Of a DNA stretch of 64,000 nucleotides, positions 17,653 to 27,168 are shown piece after piece. The notes under the pieces were generated by a model. That model saw only the letters and a list, made by a program, of their open reading frames with translations. It did not search any database and was not told where the DNA came from. The translations under genes were made by a program, and so were the position numbers. Position 1 is the first letter of the stretch. The number at the start of each line of letters is the position of its first letter. The DNA lies in NCBI RefSeq assembly GCF_001548115.1, contig NZ_AP014821.1, forward strand, positions 3,041,262-3,105,261, written 5' to 3'. The DNA is from Geminocystis sp. NIES-3709. GTDB taxonomy: Bacteria > Cyanobacteriota > Cyanobacteriia > Cyanobacteriales > Cyanobacteriaceae.

Positions 17653-19449
17653 ATGACTTACGAACCCTTACATCATAAATATAGACCACAAACTTTTGCC
17701 CAATTAGCAGGACAAGAGGCGATCTCACAAACCCTCATCAACGCTATAAAAAGTGAAAAAATAGTTCCCGCTTACCTATTTTGTGGCCCTCGTGGTACTG
17801 GAAAAACATCAAGTGCCAGAATTTTAGCGAAATCACTTAATTGTTTACAAAGCGATCAACCTACTGATGAACCCTGCGGAGTTTGTGAAGCCTGTAAAAG
17901 TATTACTAATGGTTCGGCTTTAGACGTGATTGAAATTGATGCGGCTAGTAACACTGGGGTTGATAATATTCGAGAAATCATCGAAAAAGCTCAATTTGCT
18001 CCTGTTCAGTGCCGTTATAAGGTATATGTTATTGATGAGTGTCATATGCTCAGTACGGCGGCTTTTAACGCTCTTTTAAAGACTTTAGAAGAACCTCCCT
18101 CACGAGTAATCTTTGTCTTAGCAACCACAGATCCGCAACGGGTATTACCAACAATTATCTCTCGATGTCAAAGATTCGATTATCGTCGTATTCCTTTAGA
18201 AGCGATGATTACTCATTTACGAGATATTGCCACGAAGGAAAATATTGATATTACTATTGAAGCATTATCGATCGTCGCTCAATTATCTAACGGGGGAATG
18301 CGAGACGCACAAAGTTTACTAGATCAACTTAGTCTATTATCAGAAACCATAACTCCTCAAAAAGTATGGGATTTAGTGGGGGCGGTTTCGGAACAAGATT
18401 TATTGGAATTGATACAAGCGATCGCCACTGATAACCCTGAAAATGTGATTACTCAATGTCGTAAACTGCTCGATCGAGGTAGAGAACCTTTAATAGTATT
18501 ACAAAATTTAGCTAACTTTTACCTTAGCCTTTTAATTAGTAAAACAGCACCCCATAGAAACGACTTGGTAGCCATTACCGCCGATACTTGGTCAAAATTG
18601 AAAGAAGAAGGAACAAAATGGCAATTAAGCACTATTTTACAGGGGCAAAAAAAACTTAAAGATAGCGAAGTACAAATTAGAAACACGACTCAACCGAGAC
18701 TCTGGTTAGAGATTACCTTACTAAATCTTTTACCCTCCGCTAATATTGCTACCGTCACTGTGGAAGCCATCAAAACAAATCTTTCTATTAACTCATCGGG
18801 AGCATCCCTTCAAGTTGTCAAAACTCCTTCCGAAAAAACATCTTCAGAAACAAAAATTATTGAAGATAATAGCTCTAAAGAAAACATCGAAAAAATTGAT
18901 TTAACTTCCTTTGGTGATGTGATGGAAAAAGTTGTTCAAGCAATTAGCAAAATCACTACAAAATCTTTTGTTAGACAAAACTGTAAGATAACAAGTATTG
19001 AAGGACAAATGGTCAAAATAGCCGTTGGTAGTAAATTTTTATTAGATGTAGGTAATCGACAAAAAAAAGATATTGAAGAAGGATTTAATAAGGTATTTGG
19101 AAAAACTATGTCTATTGTTTTATTTGAAAATAAAGAAATAAAATCAGAAAAAATTGAATCAAAAAATGATGATGAAATAGAAACATCTACCTCTGTTAAA
19201 TCTGTTAATGTAAACTCTAATTCTATTCCAAAACTTAATAATCCTTCCCCTTCAAAACCAGCAGAAATAGTTGTCTCTAATTTAGGAAACACCAACCAAA
19301 ATACACTAAATGCAGCGACAAATTTAGCTAAAAGTGTCAATGGTGAAATTGTTTTAATTGAGCCTAAATCAACAGAAATAAAACCTGAGATAAAATTAGT
19401 TAATCGTCCAGAAATAAATAGTTTTGACGATGATGATATTCCATTTTAA
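17653..19449 (+). CDS. dnaX: DNA polymerase III subunit gamma/tau
   Basis: A 598-residue clamp-loader ATPase. The Walker A motif GPRGTGKTSSA is at 45-55, zinc-binding cysteines are at 64, 75, 78 and 81, Walker B VIDECHML is near 125, and the SRC sensor (IISRCQRFDYR) is near 173. Domain III ends near 362 (RLWLEITLLNLL). The tau tail (363-598) is Lys/Glu/Ser-rich and ends FDDDDIPF, a short acidic C-terminus. No intein is present. An A-run at 18647-18654 could allow frameshifting to a shorter product; see findings. Confidence 0.95.
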   Translation: MTYEPLHHKYRPQTFAQLAGQEAISQTLINAIKSEKIVPAYLFCGPRGTGKTSSARILAKSLNCLQSDQPTDEPCGVCEACKSITNGSALDVIEIDAASNTGVDNIREIIEKAQFAPVQCRYKVYVIDECHMLSTAAFNALLKTLEEPPSRVIFVLATTDPQRVLPTIISRCQRFDYRRIPLEAMITHLRDIATKENIDITIEALSIVAQLSNGGMRDAQSLLDQLSLLSETITPQKVWDLVGAVSEQDLLELIQAIATDNPENVITQCRKLLDRGREPLIVLQNLANFYLSLLISKTAPHRNDLVAITADTWSKLKEEGTKWQLSTILQGQKKLKDSEVQIRNTTQPRLWLEITLLNLLPSANIATVTVEAIKTNLSINSSGASLQVVKTPSEKTSSETKIIEDNSSKENIEKIDLTSFGDVMEKVVQAISKITTKSFVRQNCKITSIEGQMVKIAVGSKFLLDVGNRQKKDIEEGFNKVFGKTMSIVLFENKEIKSEKIESKNDDEIETSTSVKSVNVNSNSIPKLNNPSPSKPAEIVVSNLGNTNQNTLNAATNLAKSVNGEIVLIEPKSTEIKPEIKLVNRPEINSFDDDDIPF

Positions 19450-19502
19450 AAGAAATCTTTTGAAAGAAAATTTAAAGTTTAGAATGTTTAATATTACTAA
19501 CA

Positions 19503-19555
19503 TTGAAATAAATTTCAAGAAAGTCATAGCAAAAGTTACTACAGTGGCTAAATAA
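19503..19555. repeat. Dispersed hairpin repeat, copy 1
   Basis: A palindrome ttgaaataaatttcaa (19503-19518) is followed after 7 bases by atagcaaaagt and a degenerate second palindrome. The same two-part arrangement occurs at 27035-27080. This looks like a dispersed non-coding repeat family. Confidence 0.55.
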
Positions 19556-19652
19556 TTGATCAATTAAACTAATTATTAATTTTTTATTTTCCATTTTCCA
19601 TTAAAATAAACTAGCATTTTATCTTTTGGGAGAAATTCCCCTACAGTAATTC

Positions 19653-21275
19653 ATGATTAAAAAAATAGTCAAAGTTTTAAAATATCTTGGAGTTTCGTTA
19701 ATCTGTTTTGGGTTAATTGTTGCGTGTAATAGTAATTCAGGAGAACAAATTACTCCTACTACCACAGATAATAATGGTAGGATTACGATCGGGACTACCT
19801 TAAAAGCCAGAACATTAGATCCAGCAGACAGTTACGAATTAGCAGGTTTAAACCTTATTTATAATTTGGGTGAAAGTCTTTATACTTATCAATTAGGGAC
19901 AACGGAATTAATTCCTTTATTAGCTACAGAAATGCCCAAAATTAGCGATGATGGGTTAACCTATACTATCCCTTTAAGAAAGGGAGTCAAGTTTCATGAT
20001 GGTGGGCAATTCAACGCCGAAGCCATGAAATTTTCTTTAGATAGATTTATGAAAAATGAAGGAAAACCATCTTTTTTACTTAAAGATACCATAAAAGATG
20101 TCACTGTTACGGGAGACTATGAATTAACTATTACTCTACAAAAACCTTTTGCCGCCTTTCCTGCTTTACTTGCTTTTCCGGGGGCTTGTGCTGTATCTGT
20201 TCAAGGCTATACTATTGGAGAAGGACAATTTAAGCCTAATGAATTTATTGGTACAGGACGCTACAAATTAACTGCTTTTAATAGTGATTCCGTGACTTTA
20301 GAGGTATTTTCTGACTATTGGGGTGAAAAACCTGTTAATAACGGTATCGATTTACAGATTTATGCAGGTAATTCTGCCAATCTTTACAATAGTTTTTTAA
20401 CGGGGGCGATAAAAGTAGCCTATCAAACTTTTGCACCAGAACAAATTACAACATTAGTACAAGAAGCTACGGCAGGAAAATTCCAAATGGTTCAGGGTTC
20501 TGGTACTGTGGTAAGTTATATGGTGTTGAATCGTAATCAAAAACCATTAGATCAAGTTGAAGTACGACAAGCGATCGCCCTTTTACTCGATCGAAATCTG
20601 ATGATTGAAAGAGTATTACAAGGACAATCTGATCCTCTTTATAGTTTAATACCTAATGTATTTGACGTATCTCAACCAGTTTTTCAAACCACTTCTCCAG
20701 AAGAAAATATTATCCAAGCCAAAGAATTATTAACTAAAGCAGGGTTTTCTGCGACTAATCCGGCGGTGGTTGAAGTTTGGTATCCTTCTGCTTCCAAAAC
20801 CCGTAGCGGTGTGGCATCTACCTTAAAAGCGATCGCCGATCAACAATTAGAGGGTATAATACAATTTATTCCCAATGCAGTAGAAAGTGCGACAGCTTTT
20901 AGTAATTTAGGTAAAGGTATTTATGGTACTTTCTTGGGTGACTGGTATCCCGATTTTCTTGACGCTGATAACTATATTCAACCATTTTTACAATGTACTA
21001 AAGGTAGCGAAACGGAAGGATGTGTTGAAGGTGCGGCACAAACTCAAGGTTCATTTTTTTACAATACTAAAGTAAATGAATTAATCGATACACAACGACA
21101 AGAAACCAATCCCGAAGCCCGTAAAACTGCTTTTGGTGAAATTCAAACCATCATGAAAGAAGAAGTACCTTATATTCCCTTATGGCAAAATAAAGACTAT
21201 GCTTTTGCTCAAAATGGCATTACGGGGGTAACAATTAATCCTAGTCAAAATTTCCCCTTTTGGACTATTAAGTAA
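19653..21275 (+). CDS. Peptide/nickel-type ABC transporter substrate-binding lipoprotein
   Basis: A 540-residue family 5 solute-binding protein, exported and lipid-anchored. The signal ends in a lipobox with Cys 25 (GLIVAC). The SBP_bac_5 fold follows, with GTTLKARTLDPADSYE, GLTYTIPLRKGVKFHDG near 105-121 and AIALLLDRNLMIERVLQG. The family binds di- or oligopeptides, nickel or similar ligands. No permease or ATPase gene lies beside it, so it works with components encoded elsewhere. The start ATG is followed by a basic KKIVK stretch as expected for a signal. Confidence 0.92.
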   Translation: MIKKIVKVLKYLGVSLICFGLIVACNSNSGEQITPTTTDNNGRITIGTTLKARTLDPADSYELAGLNLIYNLGESLYTYQLGTTELIPLLATEMPKISDDGLTYTIPLRKGVKFHDGGQFNAEAMKFSLDRFMKNEGKPSFLLKDTIKDVTVTGDYELTITLQKPFAAFPALLAFPGACAVSVQGYTIGEGQFKPNEFIGTGRYKLTAFNSDSVTLEVFSDYWGEKPVNNGIDLQIYAGNSANLYNSFLTGAIKVAYQTFAPEQITTLVQEATAGKFQMVQGSGTVVSYMVLNRNQKPLDQVEVRQAIALLLDRNLMIERVLQGQSDPLYSLIPNVFDVSQPVFQTTSPEENIIQAKELLTKAGFSATNPAVVEVWYPSASKTRSGVASTLKAIADQQLEGIIQFIPNAVESATAFSNLGKGIYGTFLGDWYPDFLDADNYIQPFLQCTKGSETEGCVEGAAQTQGSFFYNTKVNELIDTQRQETNPEARKTAFGEIQTIMKEEVPYIPLWQNKDYAFAQNGITGVTINPSQNFPFWTIK

Positions 21276-21411
21276 AAGGAAGGAGACATTTAAGTTTACA
21301 AATGAAGCGAGAAGACAGGAAGACAATTTAATTTATTTATTTCATTTCTGATTAGGGTTTGCCGAATAAATCAGAAAGATGGAGAAACTATCCTTTATAA
21401 ATAAACTATAA

Positions 21412-21444
21412 GCCTTGTCAATTTATTTTATTGCAAGGCGTTTT
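21412..21444 (+). terminator. Hairpin with T-tail after the binding-protein gene
   Basis: Arms gccttg (21412-21417) and caaggc (21434-21439) enclose a T-rich loop, followed by gtttt. It lies 137 bases after the binding-protein stop codon and before the convergent CHAT gene, a suitable place for a Rho-independent terminator. Confidence 0.4.
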
Positions 21445-21499
21445 AAGGTATTAAAATTTTCAGGTACAAAAGTTAATCAATAATCCATCGTGTAATAAA

Positions 21500-22912
21500 T
21501 TACCATGGGCTACTAATTAAAGTAAATCCCGCCCAATAAAAGGGATGAGATAAATTAACTTTACCTTTAACAGCAAGACTTTCCGGTAAGTTAATATTTC
21601 CATGAGGAGTAATTAAACGATTATCTTCAAAATATATTTCTCCTTGTAACAATAAATTTTGAGCTTGACGTAAAGCCTCTGCTTTTGTCAGATTTGTCTG
21701 GGATTGATTAATTAACTGCTCATAAAATTCAGTAATTAGTGCAAAAGTACCTAAATCACTAACACTCCATAAAGTACCCAAAGCGGAATTAACTCCTGAT
21801 TGTAAAGCAATTCCCGTAAAACCTAATTGAGAATCTCGATCGCCTAAGGCTGTATTACAAGCACTTAATACTAATAAATCGGGAGGATTTTGCCAAGGCA
21901 TATTGGACATTTGATCTAATGTTAATTTATCATCCCACAATTGAATATAAGAATCAGTGACATCTCCCGGATTAAAATTGGCATGGGTTGCCAAATGTAC
22001 AATCTGAAAAGAATTAGTTTTTAATTGCTGTTGCATATTGGGCAAAGTGAAATTCTCATTGAGTAAAATTTCTGTGGGAGATGTTATACTCGATCGTTGT
22101 AATCGGTTATCAATATTTTCTATTTCTAATGTCACCGCAGGAAGAGGATCATTGTTAAGAAATTTAGATGCACCCATAGCCAAAACTGTAGCATTTTTCA
22201 TGGGTTCATATTTTGCATTGATTAAATTAAAAGCAGGAATACGACTGATATTATATTTTTCAACTAAGAATTTTTCTCCATCATATAATGCACTTAATGG
22301 TAACAGTCTGACTCCATTTCCCATACAAAATAAAATATTATCGATATTTTCTGCCTCTAAAAATTCTTTTTGATAAGGCTCAATAATCCATTTATATAAT
22401 TGTTTAGATTGTGCTAAATCCATGGGACTATTAACACTTTCAATTTCTCGATAAAAATCTTCTACAACTTTTGTAATTTTGTTTAAAGGAGCATCTTCAA
22501 TATCTTTAACAATAATTTCACCTTTTTTACTCAAATATACTAGGTGTAAATATTTTTCTTCTGGCATTACCCAAACAACAGCAGAATTAGTCCCTGTTTT
22601 TTCATCCATCTCGGCCAAAATTGCAGCCATTTCCAAAGAACTTTGTTCACTATCTGCTATATTTTTATTAAAAAAAGTTTCATATTCTTTCTCTAATCTT
22701 TGCTCCATTTTCAACATTTTTCCATTCAAAATAGCCTGTTTAGGATCTTCAGGAATTTGTTGAGCATTGACAAAATAAGAGTTTAAAACAATAGTTAATG
22801 AGAGGAGAGTTAATCCTATAAAAATAAATACTTTTCTGAATAAATAATTTACTTTTTTTAAATTTATTATCCGATTATATAAGAATCTAAGGCTTTTCAT
22901 ATCATTTCTCAT
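21500..22912 (-). CDS. CHAT-domain protein with an N-terminal export signal
   Basis: A 470-residue protein with a caspase-like CHAT protease domain (about 190-470). The catalytic His is in IVHLATHANF and the Cys is in VLSACNTALGD. An N-terminal hydrophobic segment (VFIFIGLTLLSLTIVLNSYF, about 28-47) followed by NAQQ suggests export or anchoring. Cyanobacterial CHAT proteins often carry TPRs; this one has a short helical region instead. ATG 22912 and ATG 22900 are both possible starts. The substrate is unknown. It is convergent with the binding-protein gene. Confidence 0.9.
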   Translation of the reverse strand: MRNDMKSLRFLYNRIINLKKVNYLFRKVFIFIGLTLLSLTIVLNSYFVNAQQIPEDPKQAILNGKMLKMEQRLEKEYETFFNKNIADSEQSSLEMAAILAEMDEKTGTNSAVVWVMPEEKYLHLVYLSKKGEIIVKDIEDAPLNKITKVVEDFYREIESVNSPMDLAQSKQLYKWIIEPYQKEFLEAENIDNILFCMGNGVRLLPLSALYDGEKFLVEKYNISRIPAFNLINAKYEPMKNATVLAMGASKFLNNDPLPAVTLEIENIDNRLQRSSITSPTEILLNENFTLPNMQQQLKTNSFQIVHLATHANFNPGDVTDSYIQLWDDKLTLDQMSNMPWQNPPDLLVLSACNTALGDRDSQLGFTGIALQSGVNSALGTLWSVSDLGTFALITEFYEQLINQSQTNLTKAEALRQAQNLLLQGEIYFEDNRLITPHGNINLPESLAVKGKVNLSHPFYWAGFTLISSPW

Positions 22913-23211
22913 GGACTTCGATCGTTATTAATTATTCACTGATTCTAAAACAAATTTCAGGAATTAGGGATTAAAATACACAGAAATTAACTCGATCCAT
23001 TGAAGACCCAAAAGTCCGTTTTAGGAAAAAATACGACTAAATTCCCAAGATTTATGAATAACCGCATGTCTTGTATCTATGAAAAAATTGTTACAAAAAG
23101 AGCTTAACAAAATTAAACAAAAAAATTAAAACTATTTTTTGATTATTAAAAAAACAATTTTTATACTAATGTGTCAAATGTCTGAGGGGGCGACAAAGTA
23201 TTCATAAGGCA
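22913..23211. other. AT-rich intergenic region
   Basis: About 300 bases upstream of the CHAT gene. It should hold that gene's promoter. No coding sequence, clear repeat or RNA gene is seen. Confidence 0.4.
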
Positions 23212-23440
23212 GATTGGATAAGGGAAATAGCTCTCATACCTTGACGATAATAAGAGTGTTTTTGAGGAAATAAAGAGGTTAATTCTTCTAATTGTTCTTG
23301 GAAAAAGTAGATTTCACTTAGCCATTTTATCGCATTTAAACCAATAGAAAAATTACTATTTCTTTTATATCTTCTCCCTTTTTCTGTCGGACGAACTATA
23401 TAGCGTTTCTTACAATGATGAGGTACAATTTTGAGATTAG
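23212..23440 (-). pseudogene. 3' fragment of an unidentified gene truncated by an IS
   Basis: A minus-strand frame of about 75 codons ends in TGA at 23212-23214 and is open up to the IS end near 23440. It encodes a basic stretch (CKKRYIVRPTEKGRRYKRN) and then a helical tail (GLNAIKWLSEIYFFQEQLEE). There is no start codon in the surviving part, so it looks like the 3' end of a gene cut by the insertion. I could not find the matching 5' part on the other side of the IS. I do not recognise the family. Confidence 0.4.
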
Positions 23441-24694
23441 AACTTACGCATTGACAAATAACTCAAAAAGTGTATAGCTTATTTTTAGTATTTTAAAATA
23501 CACTTTATCAATGTCATCCTTGGATTTCTGTCAGCAATATTGACAAAACTCTTCTTTTACCAAGAAAATAGTTCTTCATTTTGGCACTGAATATTTAGAG
23601 ATGAAAATTAAATCAAAAGCAACAAATTCTAATTGTAATTTAGCTATTTATATTCTTTTTTTACTTTCAGAACCTAAATATGTCAGTTGCGTAAGATTAT
23701 CTAATATTTTGAATAATTTATCTCATGATTCTGTCAATCGATTTTTAATTACACAACAATATGAACCTCAAGATTTATTTGACCAAGTAAAAGAATTTAT
23801 TATTTTAAAAGGAGGAACATTAAGTGTTGATGATATGGTAATTGATAAACCATACAGTAATCATCTAAAATCAGAATTAATTGATTACTATTGGTCTGGA
23901 AAACATCATAAAACCGTAAAAGGAATTAATTTAATTACTTTATATTATACAGATGTAAATGACATTTCAGTACCGATAAATTATCGAATTATTAATAAGC
24001 AAGAAGGAAAAACAAAACACGAATATTTTTTAGAAATGTTAGGGGAAATAAAGCAATGGGGGTTATTTCCAAACATCATAACAGGAGACAGTTGGTATGG
24101 TAAGAAAGAAACCTTAAAGTTCTTTAAAGACAAAGAACAGAGCTTTTTATTTGCCATCCAATCTAATCGTCAAGTTTCCCAGAAAAATAAAAAATTTGTC
24201 AGGGTAAAAGACTTAGAAATTCCTGAAGAAGGTTTATTAGTTTATTTAAAAGAATTTGGCATAGTTAAAGTATTTAAAAAGATGTTCAAAAACGAATATC
24301 GTTATTATGCTATATGGTTATCAAATTCTGAGGAATTAAATGAAATAAATAGGGAAACTTTTAACTCAATTCATGACAAACATTGGGGAATATAACAATA
24401 TCATAGAGCCTTAAAACAACTATGCAATATTGAAAGATTTCAAGTTAGGAAAACCGAGGGAATCAAAACCCATATATTTAGTTCAATTGTCGGTTTTATC
24501 CAATTAGAATTAGCAGGATTTAATTCAGAAATAATAAATTGGTATGACCTGAAAAGAAATATGTTTAATGAAATAATTCGTTCTTTTATTATGAATCATT
24601 TACCTGCATAATTTATTAAAAAATTACTTGGTTTCTAATCAGATTAAAATTAGATGAACATATTTTTCCTTTTTTGTCAATGCGTAAGTCCTAA
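23437..24694 (+). mobile_element. IS4/IS701-like insertion sequence with intact ends
   Basis: About 1.26 kb. Terminal inverted repeats acttacgcattgacaaa (23442-23458) and its complement (24673-24689) match perfectly over 17 bases and extend outward as ttag/ctaa with one mismatch. One transposase gene fills the interior. A target duplication is not clear. The left side cuts an unidentified minus-strand gene. Confidence 0.85.
23601..24611 (+). pseudogene. IS4/IS701-like DDE transposase with a nonsense codon
   Basis: The frame runs from ATG 23601 to TAA 24393-24395, then continues in the same frame to TAA 24609-24611, giving 336 codons in all. The DDE blocks are LSVDDMVIDKPYS (first Asp), TGDSWYGKKE (second Asp) and HWGI-stop-QYHRALKQLCNIE. 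In relatives the last block reads HWxIExYHRxLKQ, so the stop replaces the predicted catalytic Glu (GAA to TAA). The rest of the gene shows no damage, so the loss is recent. Confidence 0.88.
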
Positions 24695-24964
24695 CCACTA
24701 ATAATTAAAATTGATTGATGTTGAGAATTTTATCATTAACCGCCCTTCAGGAGATAAGGCTAAAAGCATAAATCTGCAGGCATCGATTATTGTAGATTTA
24801 ATTATTGTTTCCTTAAATGGATCATTATTTTTATGGATAACTCTAACTCAAAATCATTTCCAAAATAAAAAAGTTTTTTGAACAACCTCTAATTGTTCAT
24901 TGTCCATTGTTGAGGTACATTAGATAAAGAAAGTCATCGAAATTAAAGATTAAGGACTGAAAGG
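24695..24964. other. Intergenic region before the RNase II gene
   Basis: 270 bases between the IS and the RNase gene, containing the imperfect repeat phrase aattgttcattgtccattgt (24889-24908). The only regulatory detail I can support is AAGGA at 24952-24956, eight bases before the GTG start of the RNase. Confidence 0.35.
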
Positions 24965-26968
24965 GTGGAAAAAGGTACTTTAGTTGAATTTAGAGTTAAT
25001 AACGATCGTCGTTTAGCTGTAGTAGATAAACCAGAAGGAAAAAAAGATTGGATAGCCATAGATGAAAGAGGAAATCCCCACAAAATTCGTCCCCAGAGAG
25101 TAGATTATCAAATCAAAGGAGAATCTTTCAAATATACCGAAATCACCAAATTTAAGGCAGAAATAGAACCTTATTTAGACGAATCCAACTTAGAAATAGC
25201 ATGGGAGTTATTGGTGGAAGACTCAACCCCTGTTACACCTTTAGAATTAGCGTCTCTAATTTTTTCCGAAGAAACTCCGGCGGTATGCTATGCCGCCCAT
25301 ATTCTTCTATCCGATGATAAAATTTATTTTAAGAGAAAGGGTGATGTTTATGAACCTCGATCGAGCGCTCAAGTAGAAGAAATTAAGCATCAAATCGAAA
25401 TAGAAACCCAAAAGAAACAAGAAAAAGAAGGATTTATCACTAAACTTCAAAAAGCATTAGAAGGGGAAACCGTTAGATGGCAAGAAAGCGATTCGGTGAA
25501 ACTCAACTTTTTAGAAAAATATGCTTTACAACCTGATAACCCTCCCAAACAAGCACAAGAAATTTTAGAATCCCTCGGTCGACAAAAAAGTGGTGATTCT
25601 GCGGTACAGTTGCTGATAGACTTAAAACTATGGGATAAACATGAAAATATATTCTTACGTCGTAGTTCTTACCCTAATTATTTTCCTCTGCAAGTATCTG
25701 AAGCTGCTCATTCTATCCTTGAGCAAATTTCCGCCGGTACGATCGAAGATACAAATCATCGACTTGATTTAACTCATCATAAAGTATATACGATCGATGA
25801 TGAAACCACCGAAGAAATAGACGACGGTTTAAGCGTAGAAACCTTAGAAGATGGCACATTACGCTATTGGGTACATATAGCAGATCCCACCCGTTTAATC
25901 AAACCCGGAGATATTTTAGATCGAGAAGCTCGAAAACGTAGTACCAGTTTATACCTTCCCACTGGGATGATTCCCATGTTTCCTCAAGAACTAGCCACAG
26001 GCCCTATGAGTTTAGTTCAAGGTCAAATTTGCCCTGCATTGAGTTTTGGGGTTACTCTTGACGATAATGGTGGAGTTATAGACTATGAAATTCACTCTAC
26101 CCTAATCAAACCAACTTATCGTTTGACTTATCATGATGTTGATGAAATGTTACATTTGAATATTCAGGCGGAACAACAAGTAAAACAGTTGGCAGAAGCG
26201 GCCAAAAAACGATCGCAGTGGCGCAAAGATAATGGATCTGTGATGATTTCTATGCCTGAAGCTATCATCAAAGTAAAGGACAATGAAGAAGTTACGATCG
26301 AATTATTAGATCCTTCTTTTTCTCGTTCTCTTGTGGCTGAGATGATGATATTAACAGGGGAAGTAGCAGGAAAGTATTGTCAAGAACATAATATCCCCGT
26401 AGCTTTTAGGAGTCAACCGCAACCAGAATTACCCCCAGAAGAAGAATTAATACTTTTACCCCCTGGCCCTGTAAGATCTTGTGCTTTAAGGCGTTGTATG
26501 CCTAAAAGTGAAACAGGATTATCCGCCGCCCGTCATGCCAGTTTAGGGTTAGAAGCTTATACTCAAGTAACCTCACCCATTCGTCGTTATACGGATTTAC
26601 TAGCCCATTTTCAAATTAAAGCCCATTTACGAGGAGATGAATTACCTTTCCATAGGGATAAGATGCAGGAAATGATATTCGAGGTAATGGCTACATCTTC
26701 TGAAGCTGTGTTGGTAGAAAGACAAACGAATCGTTATTGGAGTTTACAATATTTACAAAAACATAGCGGCGAAATTTGGCATGGTTTGGTATTGCGTTGG
26801 TTACGGGAAGACGAGAATTTAGCCTTGATTTTATTAGAAGATTTAGGATTAGAATTTGCCCATCGTTTTGATCGTGTTCCAAAAATAGGAGAGCAACTGA
26901 GGTTACAAGTACATTTTTGTGATCCTCAACGAGACGAAATTCGCTTTAAAGAAGCAGTAAGTAGTTAA
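24965..26968 (+). CDS. Exoribonuclease II family protein (RNB domain)
   Basis: A 667-residue 3'-5' exoribonuclease of the RNase II/R class. The N-terminus (about 1-80) resembles a small beta-barrel RNA-binding region. The RNB catalytic domain (about 265-590) starts HKVYTIDDETTEEIDDGLSVE, listed here by key residues: the paired Asp in TIDD and the Asp pair in EIDDGLS bind the metal. YTQVTSPIRRYTDL near 535 is the family's closing block. A GTG start with AAGGA eight bases upstream is well placed. It resembles cyanobacterial RNase II more than RNase R in length. Confidence 0.92.
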   Translation: MEKGTLVEFRVNNDRRLAVVDKPEGKKDWIAIDERGNPHKIRPQRVDYQIKGESFKYTEITKFKAEIEPYLDESNLEIAWELLVEDSTPVTPLELASLIFSEETPAVCYAAHILLSDDKIYFKRKGDVYEPRSSAQVEEIKHQIEIETQKKQEKEGFITKLQKALEGETVRWQESDSVKLNFLEKYALQPDNPPKQAQEILESLGRQKSGDSAVQLLIDLKLWDKHENIFLRRSSYPNYFPLQVSEAAHSILEQISAGTIEDTNHRLDLTHHKVYTIDDETTEEIDDGLSVETLEDGTLRYWVHIADPTRLIKPGDILDREARKRSTSLYLPTGMIPMFPQELATGPMSLVQGQICPALSFGVTLDDNGGVIDYEIHSTLIKPTYRLTYHDVDEMLHLNIQAEQQVKQLAEAAKKRSQWRKDNGSVMISMPEAIIKVKDNEEVTIELLDPSFSRSLVAEMMILTGEVAGKYCQEHNIPVAFRSQPQPELPPEEELILLPPGPVRSCALRRCMPKSETGLSAARHASLGLEAYTQVTSPIRRYTDLLAHFQIKAHLRGDELPFHRDKMQEMIFEVMATSSEAVLVERQTNRYWSLQYLQKHSGEIWHGLVLRWLREDENLALILLEDLGLEFAHRFDRVPKIGEQLRLQVHFCDPQRDEIRFKEAVSS

Positions 26969-27034
26969 TAGTACTTAAATATTAATAAAGAGACGAAAAT
27001 CGATCGATCTTTAGGTTTTTTAACTCAACTCACA

Positions 27035-27080
27035 TCGAAATAAATTTCAATGCTAATAGCAAAAGTCAGCTAAAGCGACT
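27035..27080. repeat. Dispersed hairpin repeat, copy 2
   Basis: cgaaat-aa-atttcaa is followed by atagcaaaagtc and agtc-agctaaag-cgact, matching the layout at 19503-19555. It lies between the RNase II and M16 genes. Confidence 0.5.
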
Positions 27081-27168
27081 GAAAAAAGAGAATTAAACCA
27101 AAACTTATGATAATTCACTTAGAATTATATGGATCTTACCTTCAAATAAATCGTAATAGAATTAAATT

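Noticed and set aside
17653-19449. Intein or split gene in dnaX
   Set aside because: Cyanobacterial DnaX is often interrupted by an intein, but the AAA+ motifs here are contiguous and of normal spacing.
24695-24964. 5' half of the gene cut by the IS at 23437
   Set aside because: I read the minus strand to the right of the IS and found no frame that continues the fragment at 23212-23440.
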